From Simonsiella sp051414845 (GTDB lineage: Bacteria > Pseudomonadota > Gammaproteobacteria > Burkholderiales > Neisseriaceae): a stretch of 64,000 nt of DNA. The notes under the pieces were generated by a model. It saw only the letters and a program-made list of their open reading frames with translations. It was not told the origin of the DNA and did not search any database. Location of the stretch: positions 310,001 to 374,000 of the forward strand of contig CP183313.1 in NCBI GenBank assembly GCA_051414845.1. The letters run 5' to 3'. Positions 44,013 to 51,749 of this stretch are shown one piece after another. Each line of letters starts with the position of its first letter. The first letter of the stretch is position 1. The position numbers and the translations under genes are program-made.

Positions 44013-44196
44013 AAAAAACAGGCAGCCATCAGGCTGCCTGAAATACCTCAAATCAGAGATTTTACGCTTCACAAACAACAGGCTTTGGCCTGCCTCTGCT
44101 CTGCTGCCCGAAAGGAGTAAAAGGCAACAAAACAAAGCTGGATTCAAGCAGCTTGGAAGCGTTGTGGCTGCCTGAATGTTATTTTGTAACTTGATG
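44013..44196 (-). ncRNA. Candidate trans-acting sRNA with anti-Shine-Dalgarno loop
   Basis: On the minus strand, a -35 TTGCTA and -10 TATAAT with 16-bp spacing face a ~184-nt stretch with no open frame, ending in a strong hairpin (CAGGCAGCC/GGCTGCCTG) plus T6. Inside, GUUGCC and GGCAGC form a 6-bp stem around a C/U-rich loop, UUUUACUCCUUUCG, complementary to ribosome binding sites (AAAGGAGUA). Other hairpins: CAAGC-U-GCUUG and CAGGC-CAAA-GCCUG; ACGCUUC pairs with GAAGCGU. This layout recalls the neisserial sibling sRNAs with C/U-rich anti-SD loops that act with Hfq; hfq is at 51.4 kb. Homology is not tested. Confidence 0.6.
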
Positions 44197-44202
44197 TAGC
44201 GA

Positions 44203-44230
44203 ATTATACGATTTTCAATTTTTTTAGCAA
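44203..44230 (-). promoter_or_regulatory. Promoter of the candidate sRNA
   Basis: TTGCTA (44225-44230) and TATAAT (44203-44208) on the minus strand with 16-bp spacing; predicted start near 44196. Confidence 0.65.
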
Positions 44231-44432
44231 GGCGATAGATTAACTTTGCTAGAAAATTTTATTTTTTTAATTTTTTTATGCGTTTTCCTTAGTAAAAGTA
44301 GGGCTTTAAAGCAAAAATTTGTTGTTTGTAGTGCCATGTTGGTGGTTGGAGATGTTTGTGATTAGATTTTTTGCGCTAATTTGAGTTTATTGATTAATCT
44401 TAAACTCAGGTTAAATGTAAAAAGAACGCTGA

Positions 44433-45161
44433 TTAAAAAGCGGTTTTTTTCATTTCATTAAGTTGCTGTAAAATTTGACGGCTTTTAATGCCGTTCGGAA
44501 TGTGAAAATCCAACAGCAAACGCGTTAGTGCAAGGGCTTGAGTGAGTTCGCTTTGTGGTGAGAGTTGTTGTGCGTTTAATTGTTGCAACAGGCTGCCTGA
44601 AACGGTTACACCTGCGGGGCTGGTGTAGTTTGGCGCAACGATTTTCGCTGCGTGTTCGGGTTTAATAAAATAATGTTTTTCTGCTTCAATCAGTTGCCTG
44701 TTTTCATCGTGTTGGCTGCTGGGTGCTAAGCCAAGATGAGTAAGCAGTTGCCACTCAAAATGGCGTAGGGTAAGGGTAGGGAAGAGATTATGCGCTAGGT
44801 TTTGTTGGGCTTGGGCAAAGGCTTGGTATAGCTGCGGATGTGGGTCTTCGGCAACGCTGAGTTTGAGCAGCAATTCGTTGAGATAATGTGCGCTGAGCAG
44901 TTGGCGATTTTTGGGTTGCGCCCAGCCGCCGAGCCATTCGGCGCGGTGTAGCGTTTTGAGTTCTTCTTTGCCAAACCACGACAGCGACAAGGGTACAAAT
45001 GGCACAAGCACGCCACGCAATTCCGAGCCGCGTGCACGCGCGCTGCGGGCGAGCAGGGAAAGTCGTCCGTAGTCGCGACTGTATATTTCTATGCGCAAAC
45101 TGTTTTCGCGCCATGGGCAGCTGGCGAGTAGGAATGCGGGTTGGTGGTTGATGCGGGACAT
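44433..45161 (-). CDS. recO: DNA repair protein RecO
   Basis: Mediates RecF-pathway recombination by loading RecA and annealing single strands coated with SSB. The 242-residue protein has the N-terminal OB fold (PAFLLASCPWRENSLRIEIYSR, shown by its core LASCPWRENS and IEIYSRDYGRLSLLARSARA) and helical C-terminal region. The usual zinc cysteines are not evident, as in many RecO proteins. Its 3' end faces the candidate sRNA locus. Confidence 0.9.
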   Translation of the reverse strand: MSRINHQPAFLLASCPWRENSLRIEIYSRDYGRLSLLARSARARGSELRGVLVPFVPLSLSWFGKEELKTLHRAEWLGGWAQPKNRQLLSAHYLNELLLKLSVAEDPHPQLYQAFAQAQQNLAHNLFPTLTLRHFEWQLLTHLGLAPSSQHDENRQLIEAEKHYFIKPEHAAKIVAPNYTSPAGVTVSGSLLQQLNAQQLSPQSELTQALALTRLLLDFHIPNGIKSRQILQQLNEMKKTAF

Positions 45162-45224
45162 ATTGTTGGCTTAATGAATGCGTTTGGATTCTTTCAGGCT
45201 GCCTGAACTAACATCTGACATTGC

Positions 45225-45848
45225 TTACGCTGAATAATGCTTATTATAGAAACCTTGAATAAAATCAACAATTTCATCTTCATTGTCCATAATATGAATC
45301 AGCTCAAAATCCTGCGCGTTGATTAAGCCGCGGTGCAATAGTTGTGCGCGCATCCAGTCCATTAAGCTTTGCCAAAATTCGCTGCCAACCAAAATCACGG
45401 GACTGGGTTTGACTTTGCCTGTTTGCACAAGTGTGAGCGTTTCAAACAATTCGTCTAGCGTGCCAAAGCCGCCAGCCATGACGATAAACGCGAAGGCGTG
45501 TTTCACCAGCATGGCTTTGCGCGGTGGAAAGTGTTGAAAGGTAACGGATAAATCTTGATACGGATTGGGGATTTGTTCGTGTGGCAATACAATATTTAAG
45601 CCCACGGCGGGGCTTTTTCCTGCAAAGGCGCCTTTGTTTGCCGCTTCCATAATGCCCGGCCCGCCGCCTGATAAAACGGCAAAACCTGCGTCGGATAAGC
45701 GGCGCGCTAGGCGTTCGGTTTTTTGATAATCGGCGTGTGTGGCAGGAATGCGCGCACTGCCGTAGATGGTAATGGCGGGCGGCAAGGCGGCAAGTTGGGC
45801 GTCTGAATCAATGAATTCGCCGCAGATGTTGTCTAGAATTTGGGTCAT
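45225..45848 (-). CDS. LOG-family protein (TIGR00730), probable nucleotide phosphoribohydrolase
   Basis: A 207-residue Rossmann-type protein with SGGGPGIMEAANKGA (residues ~61-75) and GGFGTLDELFETLTLVQTGK, the two signature blocks of LOG/YgdH-like proteins, which cleave nucleoside 5'-monophosphates (cytokinin-type in plants). The second block is AGGFGT, matching the PGGxGT consensus except at the first residue. The natural substrate in bacteria is not settled. Starts 65 bp upstream of recO. Confidence 0.83.
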   Translation of the reverse strand: MTQILDNICGEFIDSDAQLAALPPAITIYGSARIPATHADYQKTERLARRLSDAGFAVLSGGGPGIMEAANKGAFAGKSPAVGLNIVLPHEQIPNPYQDLSVTFQHFPPRKAMLVKHAFAFIVMAGGFGTLDELFETLTLVQTGKVKPSPVILVGSEFWQSLMDWMRAQLLHRGLINAQDFELIHIMDNEDEIVDFIQGFYNKHYSA

Positions 45849-45904
45849 GTTGAATCTATTAATGGTATTGTTTTAGGGTTTCAGGCAGCCTGAAAGATTA
45901 AAAA

Positions 45905-46002
45905 TGGAGCGGAGGCGGCTCTCCTCCAAATCATTGTTTTGCATGAAATGTAATGAGCTTGTGAGCATGCTGATTATGGAGGCGAGCCGCCTCCGCTCCA
46001 AA
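45905..46002. repeat. GAGCGG/CGAGCCG dispersed inverted repeat, copy 2
   Basis: TGGAGCGGAGGCGGCTCTCC at the left and GGAGGCGAGCCGCCTCCGC then TCCAA at the right, with a 55-bp AT-rich centre. Sister of 30927-31006; it sits between the LOG gene and the GNAT gene. Confidence 0.7.
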
Positions 46003-46010
46003 GCAGCGAA

Positions 46011-46277
46011 TTATACAAGTAAATCCTGATATTGCGTTTCTTTGCTGACAAAATGGTCAATAAAGGAACACAACGAGCGTATGCGTAAATTTTGTACACT
46101 TGCGTCGTCCAAGGCGGCGCGTGCCAGTTGTGTGCCGATGCCGCGTCCGCCTAATTCGGTGGGGACGATGGTGTGGGTAATGGTGCGAATGCCGTTGTGG
46201 TCGCTGTAATCCAAATGGGCGGTTATGCCGTTTTCGGTGTAGGTAAAGCGTTTACCTGTTTCGTGTTGGATGTTCAT
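46011..46277 (-). CDS. Small GNAT-like N-acetyltransferase (YjdJ-type)
   Basis: An 88-residue protein of the short GCN5-related group: HTIVPTELGGRGIGTQLARAAL carries the acetyl-CoA pyrophosphate loop (RGIGTQ), followed by RIRSLCSFIDHFVSK. The open frame extends to 46403, but ATG at 46277 has AAGGA 6 nt upstream. Substrate unknown. Divergent from zur, with 67 bp between the start codons. Confidence 0.82.
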   Translation of the reverse strand: MNIQHETGKRFTYTENGITAHLDYSDHNGIRTITHTIVPTELGGRGIGTQLARAALDDASVQNLRIRSLCSFIDHFVSKETQYQDLLV

Positions 46278-46344
46278 GCGGTTTCCTTTTGGGCGGGTTT
46301 GAGAAGCGTGTATAATAGCGCATTTATTTTGACGATAGCGATAA

Positions 46345-46812
46345 ATGGCGACAATCAAAGAGAAAATTATGCAACAAATGCAGCAGCAAGGCGCGCAAAT
46401 CACGCCTTTGCGCGAGCAGGTTTTGGATATTGTGTTGCAGGGCGATGGCGTGATTAAGGCGTATAACGTGTTGGCGCAAATGCAGTTGCAAAGTAAAACT
46501 GCGGTCGCGCCGCCAACGGCTTATCGTGCTCTGGATTTTTGGGCGGAACAGGGCGTGTTGCACAAAATTGCGGCGGTAAACGGCTATATTTTGTGTAGCC
46601 ATGTGCAGCATGAATGCGGTGGTCATTGCCACGATGAAGCGGCGCACCACAGTAGCAGTTTTATTTTGGTCTGCACCGAATGCGGCACGGTGGATGAGCA
46701 AAGTTTGAGCCAAGAATGGACGGCTTTACGCGCGGCTGTGAATCAAACGGGCTTTCAGTTGAAAGAGGAACATATTGTTTTGACTGGGGTTTGTGTGAAT
46801 TGTGCGCAGTAG
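46345..46812 (+). CDS. zur: Zur-like Fur-family zinc regulator
   Basis: A 155-residue Fur-family repressor. The N-terminal winged helix contains TPLREQVLDIV and PPTAYRALDFW. The C-terminal part has the structural zinc pairs CTEC and CVNC and a His-rich stretch (HECGGHCHDEAAHHSSS) in place of the usual region. CoaX-free context, next to a zinc-type COG0523 GTPase, favours Zur over Fur. A TGTATAATAG extended -10 lies at about 46310-46318. Confidence 0.85.
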   Translation: MATIKEKIMQQMQQQGAQITPLREQVLDIVLQGDGVIKAYNVLAQMQLQSKTAVAPPTAYRALDFWAEQGVLHKIAAVNGYILCSHVQHECGGHCHDEAAHHSSSFILVCTECGTVDEQSLSQEWTALRAAVNQTGFQLKEEHIVLTGVCVNCAQ

Positions 46813-46870
46813 GTTTCAGGCAGCCTGAAAATATTTCAAGTTATTCCCTATATAAAAAACAGAAAACATC

Positions 46871-47791
46871 ATGAGCAACAAAACTCAAGTACATCTTTTT
46901 TCAGGATTTTTAGGCACAGGCAAAACCACAGCCATTCGCAGCTTAATCGCGCAACGCCCATCTGATGAGCAATGGCTGATTATTGTGAACGAATTTGGCG
47001 AAATCGGTATTGATGGTGCGGTGTTGTCCGACAATGGCATTCCCGTTGCCGAAATTTCAGGCGGTTGTTTGTGTTGTACGGCTGGCGCGCAAATGGGCGA
47101 TACGGTCAAAAAAATGCTCAAACAAGGTAAACCGCATCGTATGTTGATTGAAGCGAGCGGCTTGGCGCACGCAGCAGGTGTAATTGATGAACTCAAAGCA
47201 CCTGAATTTGAAAAAGATTTGGAAATTGGCGCGGTGTTTACCGTCGTTGACCCGCGTCAGTTTATTGACCCGAATTATGCCAATAATCCGCTCTATCGCG
47301 ACCAAATCGGCGTGTGCGATGTGTTGTTGGCGAGCAAAACCGATTTGTGTAGGCCTGATGAATTAAACCAATTTCGCGAACAAGCGGCGAAATTGTTTCC
47401 GCCCAAGGCTTTGGTTGCCGAAGTGCAAAACGCGCAAGTGCAACTTGAATGGCTCAATACGCCTGTGATTGAAAAATCGCGTTATCGCATTAAAGCCTTG
47501 CCCGACAATACTTTGGGCTATCAATCGCAAGGGTTTACCTTTCCTGCTGGCAAAAATTTTGATGGCGAACGCATTACGAATTTCTTCAACGATTTGCCCA
47601 AATTCACCGAAGGCTTGGTGCGCGCGAAAGGCGTGTTTCAAGTGATGGATACTTGGGTGTGGCTCAACTGGGTGGACGGACAATGGGGCGCAAACCAAGT
47701 GTCTTGGCGACGCGATAGCCGTTTTGAATTGATTGCAAAAAATTTTGATGCGGATGACATTGAACGGCTTTTGCTGGCGGCTTTGGAGTAA
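46871..47791 (+). CDS. COG0523 (CobW/ZigA-type) GTPase, probable zinc metallochaperone
   Basis: A 306-residue G3E-family GTPase with P-loop FSGFLGTGKTT (~10-20), the metal-binding CxCC motif GGCLCC (~64-69), G3 EASGLA, and G4-like SKTD. A C-terminal CobW_C domain follows from ~220. The family moves zinc or other metals into client proteins under scarcity. Its position 58 bp after zur argues for zinc. It is followed by orn, 36 bp away. Confidence 0.85.
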   Translation: MSNKTQVHLFSGFLGTGKTTAIRSLIAQRPSDEQWLIIVNEFGEIGIDGAVLSDNGIPVAEISGGCLCCTAGAQMGDTVKKMLKQGKPHRMLIEASGLAHAAGVIDELKAPEFEKDLEIGAVFTVVDPRQFIDPNYANNPLYRDQIGVCDVLLASKTDLCRPDELNQFREQAAKLFPPKALVAEVQNAQVQLEWLNTPVIEKSRYRIKALPDNTLGYQSQGFTFPAGKNFDGERITNFFNDLPKFTEGLVRAKGVFQVMDTWVWLNWVDGQWGANQVSWRRDSRFELIAKNFDADDIERLLLAALE

Positions 47792-47827
47792 GGTTTGGGC
47801 TGCCTGAAAAAATATAAGGAAAACAAT

Positions 47828-48373
47828 ATGAAAGACCAAAACAATCTCTGTTGGCTGGACATGGAAATGACAGGTTTAAACCCCGATAGCGACAAAATTA
47901 TTGAAGTGGCGATGATTATCACGGATAAAGATTTAAACGTGTTGGCGCAATCGGAAGTGTATGCCATTCATCAAAGCGACGAAGTGTTGAACGCGATGGA
48001 CGAATGGTGCACAACCACGCACGCGCGCACGGGTTTGACCGAACGTGTGAAACAATCTACCTACACCGAAGCCGAAGTGGAGCAAAAATTATTGGATTTT
48101 ATGCAAGCATGGCTGCCTGAAAAAACTAGCCCAATGTGTGGCAACACGATTCATCAAGACCGCCGTTTTATGGTGAAACATATGCCGCGCTTGGAGAGCT
48201 ATTTCCATTACCGCAATTTGGACGTTTCTACACTCAAAGAATTGGCGCGCCGCTGGAATCCTGCGGTGTATAAAGGTGTAGTCAAAAAAGGTTCGCATAA
48301 GGCGTTGGACGATATTTTGGAGAGTATTGAAGAATTGCGCCATTATCGTGCCACCTTTTTAAAGGTAGAATAA
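47828..48373 (+). CDS. orn: Oligoribonuclease Orn
   Basis: DEDDh 3'-5' exonuclease that clears di- to pentanucleotides, including pGpG and other nanoRNA. The 181-residue protein has WLDMEMTGL (first acidic motif), GNTIHQDRRFM, and SHKALDDI (His/Asp motif). The upstream in-frame ATG at 47795 is disfavoured; ATG at 47828 has AAGGA with 7-nt spacing and matches the family. Confidence 0.96.
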   Translation: MKDQNNLCWLDMEMTGLNPDSDKIIEVAMIITDKDLNVLAQSEVYAIHQSDEVLNAMDEWCTTTHARTGLTERVKQSTYTEAEVEQKLLDFMQAWLPEKTSPMCGNTIHQDRRFMVKHMPRLESYFHYRNLDVSTLKELARRWNPAVYKGVVKKGSHKALDDILESIEELRHYRATFLKVE

Positions 48374-48400
48374 ATTATTTTGACATTCAATTGTCTAAGC

Positions 48401-48443
48401 AAATGCTGTGAGGAATTTAACCACTCTTAACACAGCATTTTTG
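48401..48443 (+). terminator. Terminator of orn
   Basis: AAATGCTGTG and CACAGCATTT stem, 20-nt loop, followed by TTG; typical but not strong. Confidence 0.6.
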
Positions 48444-48551
48444 TATTTGTGCTTATACTGCATACACTTTCATTGGACGCCTGACCAATTTCCCTATTTT
48501 CAGGCAGCCTGAAAGCTTTTAATACTTATTTGTCCTACAAAAGGAAAAAAC

Positions 48552-48968
48552 ATGAAGAAAATCATCACAAGTATCATCGGTGCTTCTGCTTTACTTGTAT
48601 CTTTAGGCGCACAGGCTGAAGATTTTGCTACACTCGCGCAGGAAGCTGCAGATAGCACAGTGAAAGAGCGTCAAGTGAACTATACTTGTTCTGATAAAAG
48701 CTTGAGCGTTACTTATGGTTTCAATAAACAAGGTTTGCCAACTTTTGCTCAAGCCAAATTAAACGGTAAAAAATGGTTTATGCCAATTGATTTGAACCGG
48801 AGCAATCATGTAGATACTGTATTTGGTGTTGAAGATAATTACAATCTTGTAAGCGATTATTTAAGCTTAAATAATTACCATCAATCTAGTGTTATGGTAC
48901 AAGACGCATCTGATAGAATCTTATTTAAAAATTGTACTGCCAAAAGCAGTAAAAAAATAAAAGGCTAA
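48552..48968 (+). CDS. ACP-like periplasmic/surface protein (lysozyme-inhibitor fold)
   Basis: A 138-residue secreted protein. The signal peptide (MKKIITSIIGASALLVSLG, cut after AQA) ends at about residue 22. The mature part has two cysteines (YTCSDK and KNCTAK) and the block VTYGFNKQGLPTFAQAKLNGK, closely matching the neisserial adhesin complex protein ACP (VTYGFNKQGL), an inhibitor of c-type lysozyme with an MliC-like barrel. Alone, with its own terminator. Role by resemblance. Confidence 0.8.
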   Translation: MKKIITSIIGASALLVSLGAQAEDFATLAQEAADSTVKERQVNYTCSDKSLSVTYGFNKQGLPTFAQAKLNGKKWFMPIDLNRSNHVDTVFGVEDNYNLVSDYLSLNNYHQSSVMVQDASDRILFKNCTAKSSKKIKG

Positions 48969-48971
48969 TTT

Positions 48972-49005
48972 AAAAAAAGAGTGGTTTGAATGCCACTCTT
49001 TTTTT
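48972..49005. terminator. Terminator of the ACP-like gene
   Basis: AAAAAAAGAGTGG and CCACTCTTTTTTT around an 8-nt loop: a strong rho-independent terminator that works in either direction. Confidence 0.9.
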
Positions 49006-49139
49006 GTTTTAGGAAGCCTGAAAATAGCTCTTGATAACACAAACGCTAAAATCCGTAAAAATAGTCTGATTCCATAGCGTGAATAGGGCTTTTTCTTTAC
49101 AATGCATATTTTATTTTAGCTTCGTTATACGGTGTCATC

Positions 49140-50474
49140 ATGAGCAGAAAATATTTCGGTACAGACGGGGTGCGTGGGCAAGTTGGACAATTTCCGATTA
49201 TGCCTGATTTTGTGTTGAAACTCGGCTGCGCCTTTGGTCATGCATTGGTCAAACACGATGGTGAATTTAAACCGACCGTCATTATTGGCAAAGACACACG
49301 TATTTCAGGCTATATGTTGGAAACCGCGCTGGTAGCAGGTTTAACCGCTGCTGGTGTCAATGTGATTCAAACTGGCCCGTTGCCCACGCCCGCGATTGCA
49401 TATTTAACACGCGCCATGCGTTTGGCTGGCGGCGTAATGATTTCTGCATCACACAACGAATTTTCCGATAACGGCATTAAATTTTTCGCCGAAGGTGGCG
49501 TGAAATTGACCGATGAATTGGAATTAGCGATTGAAGCGGAATTAGACAAAGATATGGTAACGCGCCCATCGTTGGATTTGGGACGCGCGCGTCGTATTGA
49601 AGGTGCGCAAGACCGTTATATTGAGTTTTGCAAATCCACCTTCCCCAATGATTTGGATTTATACGGCTTGAAAATCGTAGTGGATACTGCCAATGGCGCA
49701 GGCTACAATACCACCCCCAAAGTATTCCACGAATTGGGCGCGGAAGTGGTGCAAATCGGCGATGAACCAAATGGTTTCAATATCAACGATAAAGTGGGCG
49801 CGACCCATATCAAAACCTTGCAGGCAGCCGTGTTACAAAACGAAGCCGATTACGGCATTGCGATTGATGGCGATGGCGACCGTTTGATGATGGTAGACCG
49901 TCATGGCGTGGTGTACGACGGCGACAAACTGATTTATGTCATCGCCAAAGCACGCGCGGCGCAAGGTAACTTGCAAGGCGGTGTTGTTGGTACAGTAATG
50001 AGCAATTTGGCAATGGAAAACGCACTCAATGAACGCGGCATTGAATTTGCACGCGCCAAAGTGGGCGACCGTTATGTGTTGGAACAATTACATCAACGCA
50101 AATGGTTGATTGGCGGCGAAGCGTCTGGGCATATTTTGTGCATGGACAAACACAACACTGGTGATGGCACCATTTCCGCGCTGCAAGTGTTGGCTGCCTT
50201 AAAAACCTTGCAACAAGATTTAGCCGAAGCCGTTGATTGGCAGCCTTATCCACAAACCATGATTAATGTGCGCATTCAAAAAGGACAGGACTGGCAAGCG
50301 GCTTCTGCGACGGCTTTGGCGGAAACAGAAGCAGAATTGGGCGCACGCGGACGTGTGGTTTTGCGTCTATCGGGCACAGAACCAGTGGTACGCGTGATGG
50401 TAGAAGCCGAACAAACCGTATTAGCAGAAAAAGGCGCGCGCCGTATTGCCGATGCGATTATTCAGGCTGCCTGA
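49140..50474 (+). CDS. glmM: Phosphoglucosamine mutase GlmM
   Basis: Converts glucosamine-6-phosphate to glucosamine-1-phosphate for peptidoglycan and LPS. The 444-residue protein has the phosphoserine loop ISASHNEFSDNG (Ser104), the metal loop DGDGDRLMMV, the sugar loop GGEASGH, and the phosphate loop RLSGTEPVVRVM. Its final residues QAA and stop codon are encoded by a DUS. Confidence 0.96.
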   Translation: MSRKYFGTDGVRGQVGQFPIMPDFVLKLGCAFGHALVKHDGEFKPTVIIGKDTRISGYMLETALVAGLTAAGVNVIQTGPLPTPAIAYLTRAMRLAGGVMISASHNEFSDNGIKFFAEGGVKLTDELELAIEAELDKDMVTRPSLDLGRARRIEGAQDRYIEFCKSTFPNDLDLYGLKIVVDTANGAGYNTTPKVFHELGAEVVQIGDEPNGFNINDKVGATHIKTLQAAVLQNEADYGIAIDGDGDRLMMVDRHGVVYDGDKLIYVIAKARAAQGNLQGGVVGTVMSNLAMENALNERGIEFARAKVGDRYVLEQLHQRKWLIGGEASGHILCMDKHNTGDGTISALQVLAALKTLQQDLAEAVDWQPYPQTMINVRIQKGQDWQAASATALAETEAELGARGRVVLRLSGTEPVVRVMVEAEQTVLAEKGARRIADAIIQAA

Positions 50475-50548
50475 AAACGTTTTATTGATTAATTGACCTG
50501 CGGCTGCCATTTATTTTTCAGGTAGCCTGAAACCTAAAATACCTCATT

Positions 50549-51241
50549 ATGCTCGCTTTACTTGAAACCTTTTTTATCCAATTTGGTTACGCAGCCGTGT
50601 TTCTCGTACTCGTGTTGTGTGGCTTTGGCATCCCCATTCCCGAAGACGTAACCTTAGTTGCAGGTGGCGTGATTTCAGGTTTGGGTTATACCAATGTGCA
50701 CATCATGTTCATCGTTGGCATGGCAGGCGTATTAGTGGGTGATGGCTTGATGTTCATCTTGGGGCGATATTACGGCGAACGTATTTTGCGTTTTAAACCT
50801 GTGGCACGTTTAATGCCGCCGAAACGCTATGCACAAGTACAACAAAAATTTGACCAATACGGCAACCGTGTTTTATTTGTCGCACGTTTTTTACCTGGTT
50901 TGCGTAGTCCCATTTTTCTCACCGCAGGCATGAGCGGACGCATTTCGTTTTGGCAATGGCTGATGATGGACGGTTTTGCCGCGCTGATTTCGGTGCCAAT
51001 TTGGATTTATTTGGGCAATTATGGCGCGGAAAACAAAGACTGGCTCATGCAACAAGTACACCGCTTTCAAAATGGCTTGTTTGTTGTCATCGGTATTGGC
51101 GTGGCATTTATTCTGTGGTGGTGGTGGAAAAAACGTCAAAGTTTAATGCAACGCAAAAATGCCTTATTAGAGAAACGTCGTTTAAGACGCGAAGCCAGAC
51201 GCTTAAGTAAACAAAATGCTGCGGTAGAAGATACTAATTAA
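50549..51241 (+). CDS. DedA-family membrane protein
   Basis: A 230-residue inner-membrane protein of the DedA/SNARE-associated family, several members of which flip undecaprenyl phosphate or phospholipids. Motifs: an N-terminal re-entrant region with GFGIPIPEDVTLVAGG, GDGLMFILGRYYGERI, and RFLPGLRSPIFLTAGMSG. Four to five hydrophobic segments, then a very basic C-terminal tail (RRLRREARRLSKQ). Which lipid it moves is unknown. Confidence 0.85.
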   Translation: MLALLETFFIQFGYAAVFLVLVLCGFGIPIPEDVTLVAGGVISGLGYTNVHIMFIVGMAGVLVGDGLMFILGRYYGERILRFKPVARLMPPKRYAQVQQKFDQYGNRVLFVARFLPGLRSPIFLTAGMSGRISFWQWLMMDGFAALISVPIWIYLGNYGAENKDWLMQQVHRFQNGLFVVIGIGVAFILWWWWKKRQSLMQRKNALLEKRRLRREARRLSKQNAAVEDTN

Positions 51242-51384
51242 TACAATCGGTTTTTCAGGCAGCCTGAAAAACCGATATGCAATAAAAAGCTTGGTAAACT
51301 CAAGATAAACCGCTACAATCCTTTCTTTTTTTCAGGCAGCCTGAAAGTTTGGCTGCCGCATAATAACAACAAATGGAGTACATT

Positions 51385-51702
51385 ATGACTGTATCAAAAG
51401 GGCAATTATTACAAGACCCGTTTTTAAACGCCTTGCGCAAAGAGCATGTGCCAGTGTCGATTTACTTGGTAAACGGCATTAAATTACAAGGACAAGTAGA
51501 ATCTTTTGACCAATATGTAGTGTTATTGCGCAACACATCGGTAACACAAATGGTCTACAAACACGCCATCTCTACCATTGTTCCAGCGCGTTCAGTGAGT
51601 TTGCAACATGACGGTAAACCAAGCGTTGCGCCACGTCCAAGTAATACGTTTCAACAAGTAGAAACGGTTGCGCCAGTAGCGGAACAAGAAGCACAATCCT
51701 AA
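51385..51702 (+). CDS. hfq: RNA chaperone Hfq
   Basis: Hexameric Sm-like protein that pairs sRNAs with mRNAs. The 105-residue product has the Sm1 core (QDPFLNALRKEHVPVSIYLV) and the Sm2 motif YKHAIST, with a short variable tail. An ATG at 51373 is in frame, but that at 51385 (MTVSKGQLLQ) has GGAG 6 nt upstream and matches the family. Followed by a strong terminator. Confidence 0.97.
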   Translation: MTVSKGQLLQDPFLNALRKEHVPVSIYLVNGIKLQGQVESFDQYVVLLRNTSVTQMVYKHAISTIVPARSVSLQHDGKPSVAPRPSNTFQQVETVAPVAEQEAQS

Positions 51703-51707
51703 AATCA

Positions 51708-51732
51708 AAACCCGCGCTATGCGGGTTTTTTT
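51708..51732 (+). terminator. Terminator of hfq
   Basis: AACCCGC-GCTAT-GCGGGTT followed by T6: a classic rho-independent terminator. Confidence 0.93.
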
Positions 51733-51749
51733 ATCCTAATCACTCAAGA

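Noticed and set aside
44013..44196. 6S RNA as identity of the sRNA candidate
   Set aside because: The length (~184 nt) fits, but the large central bubble and long closing stem typical of 6S are not evident; the anti-SD loop fits a trans-acting sRNA better.
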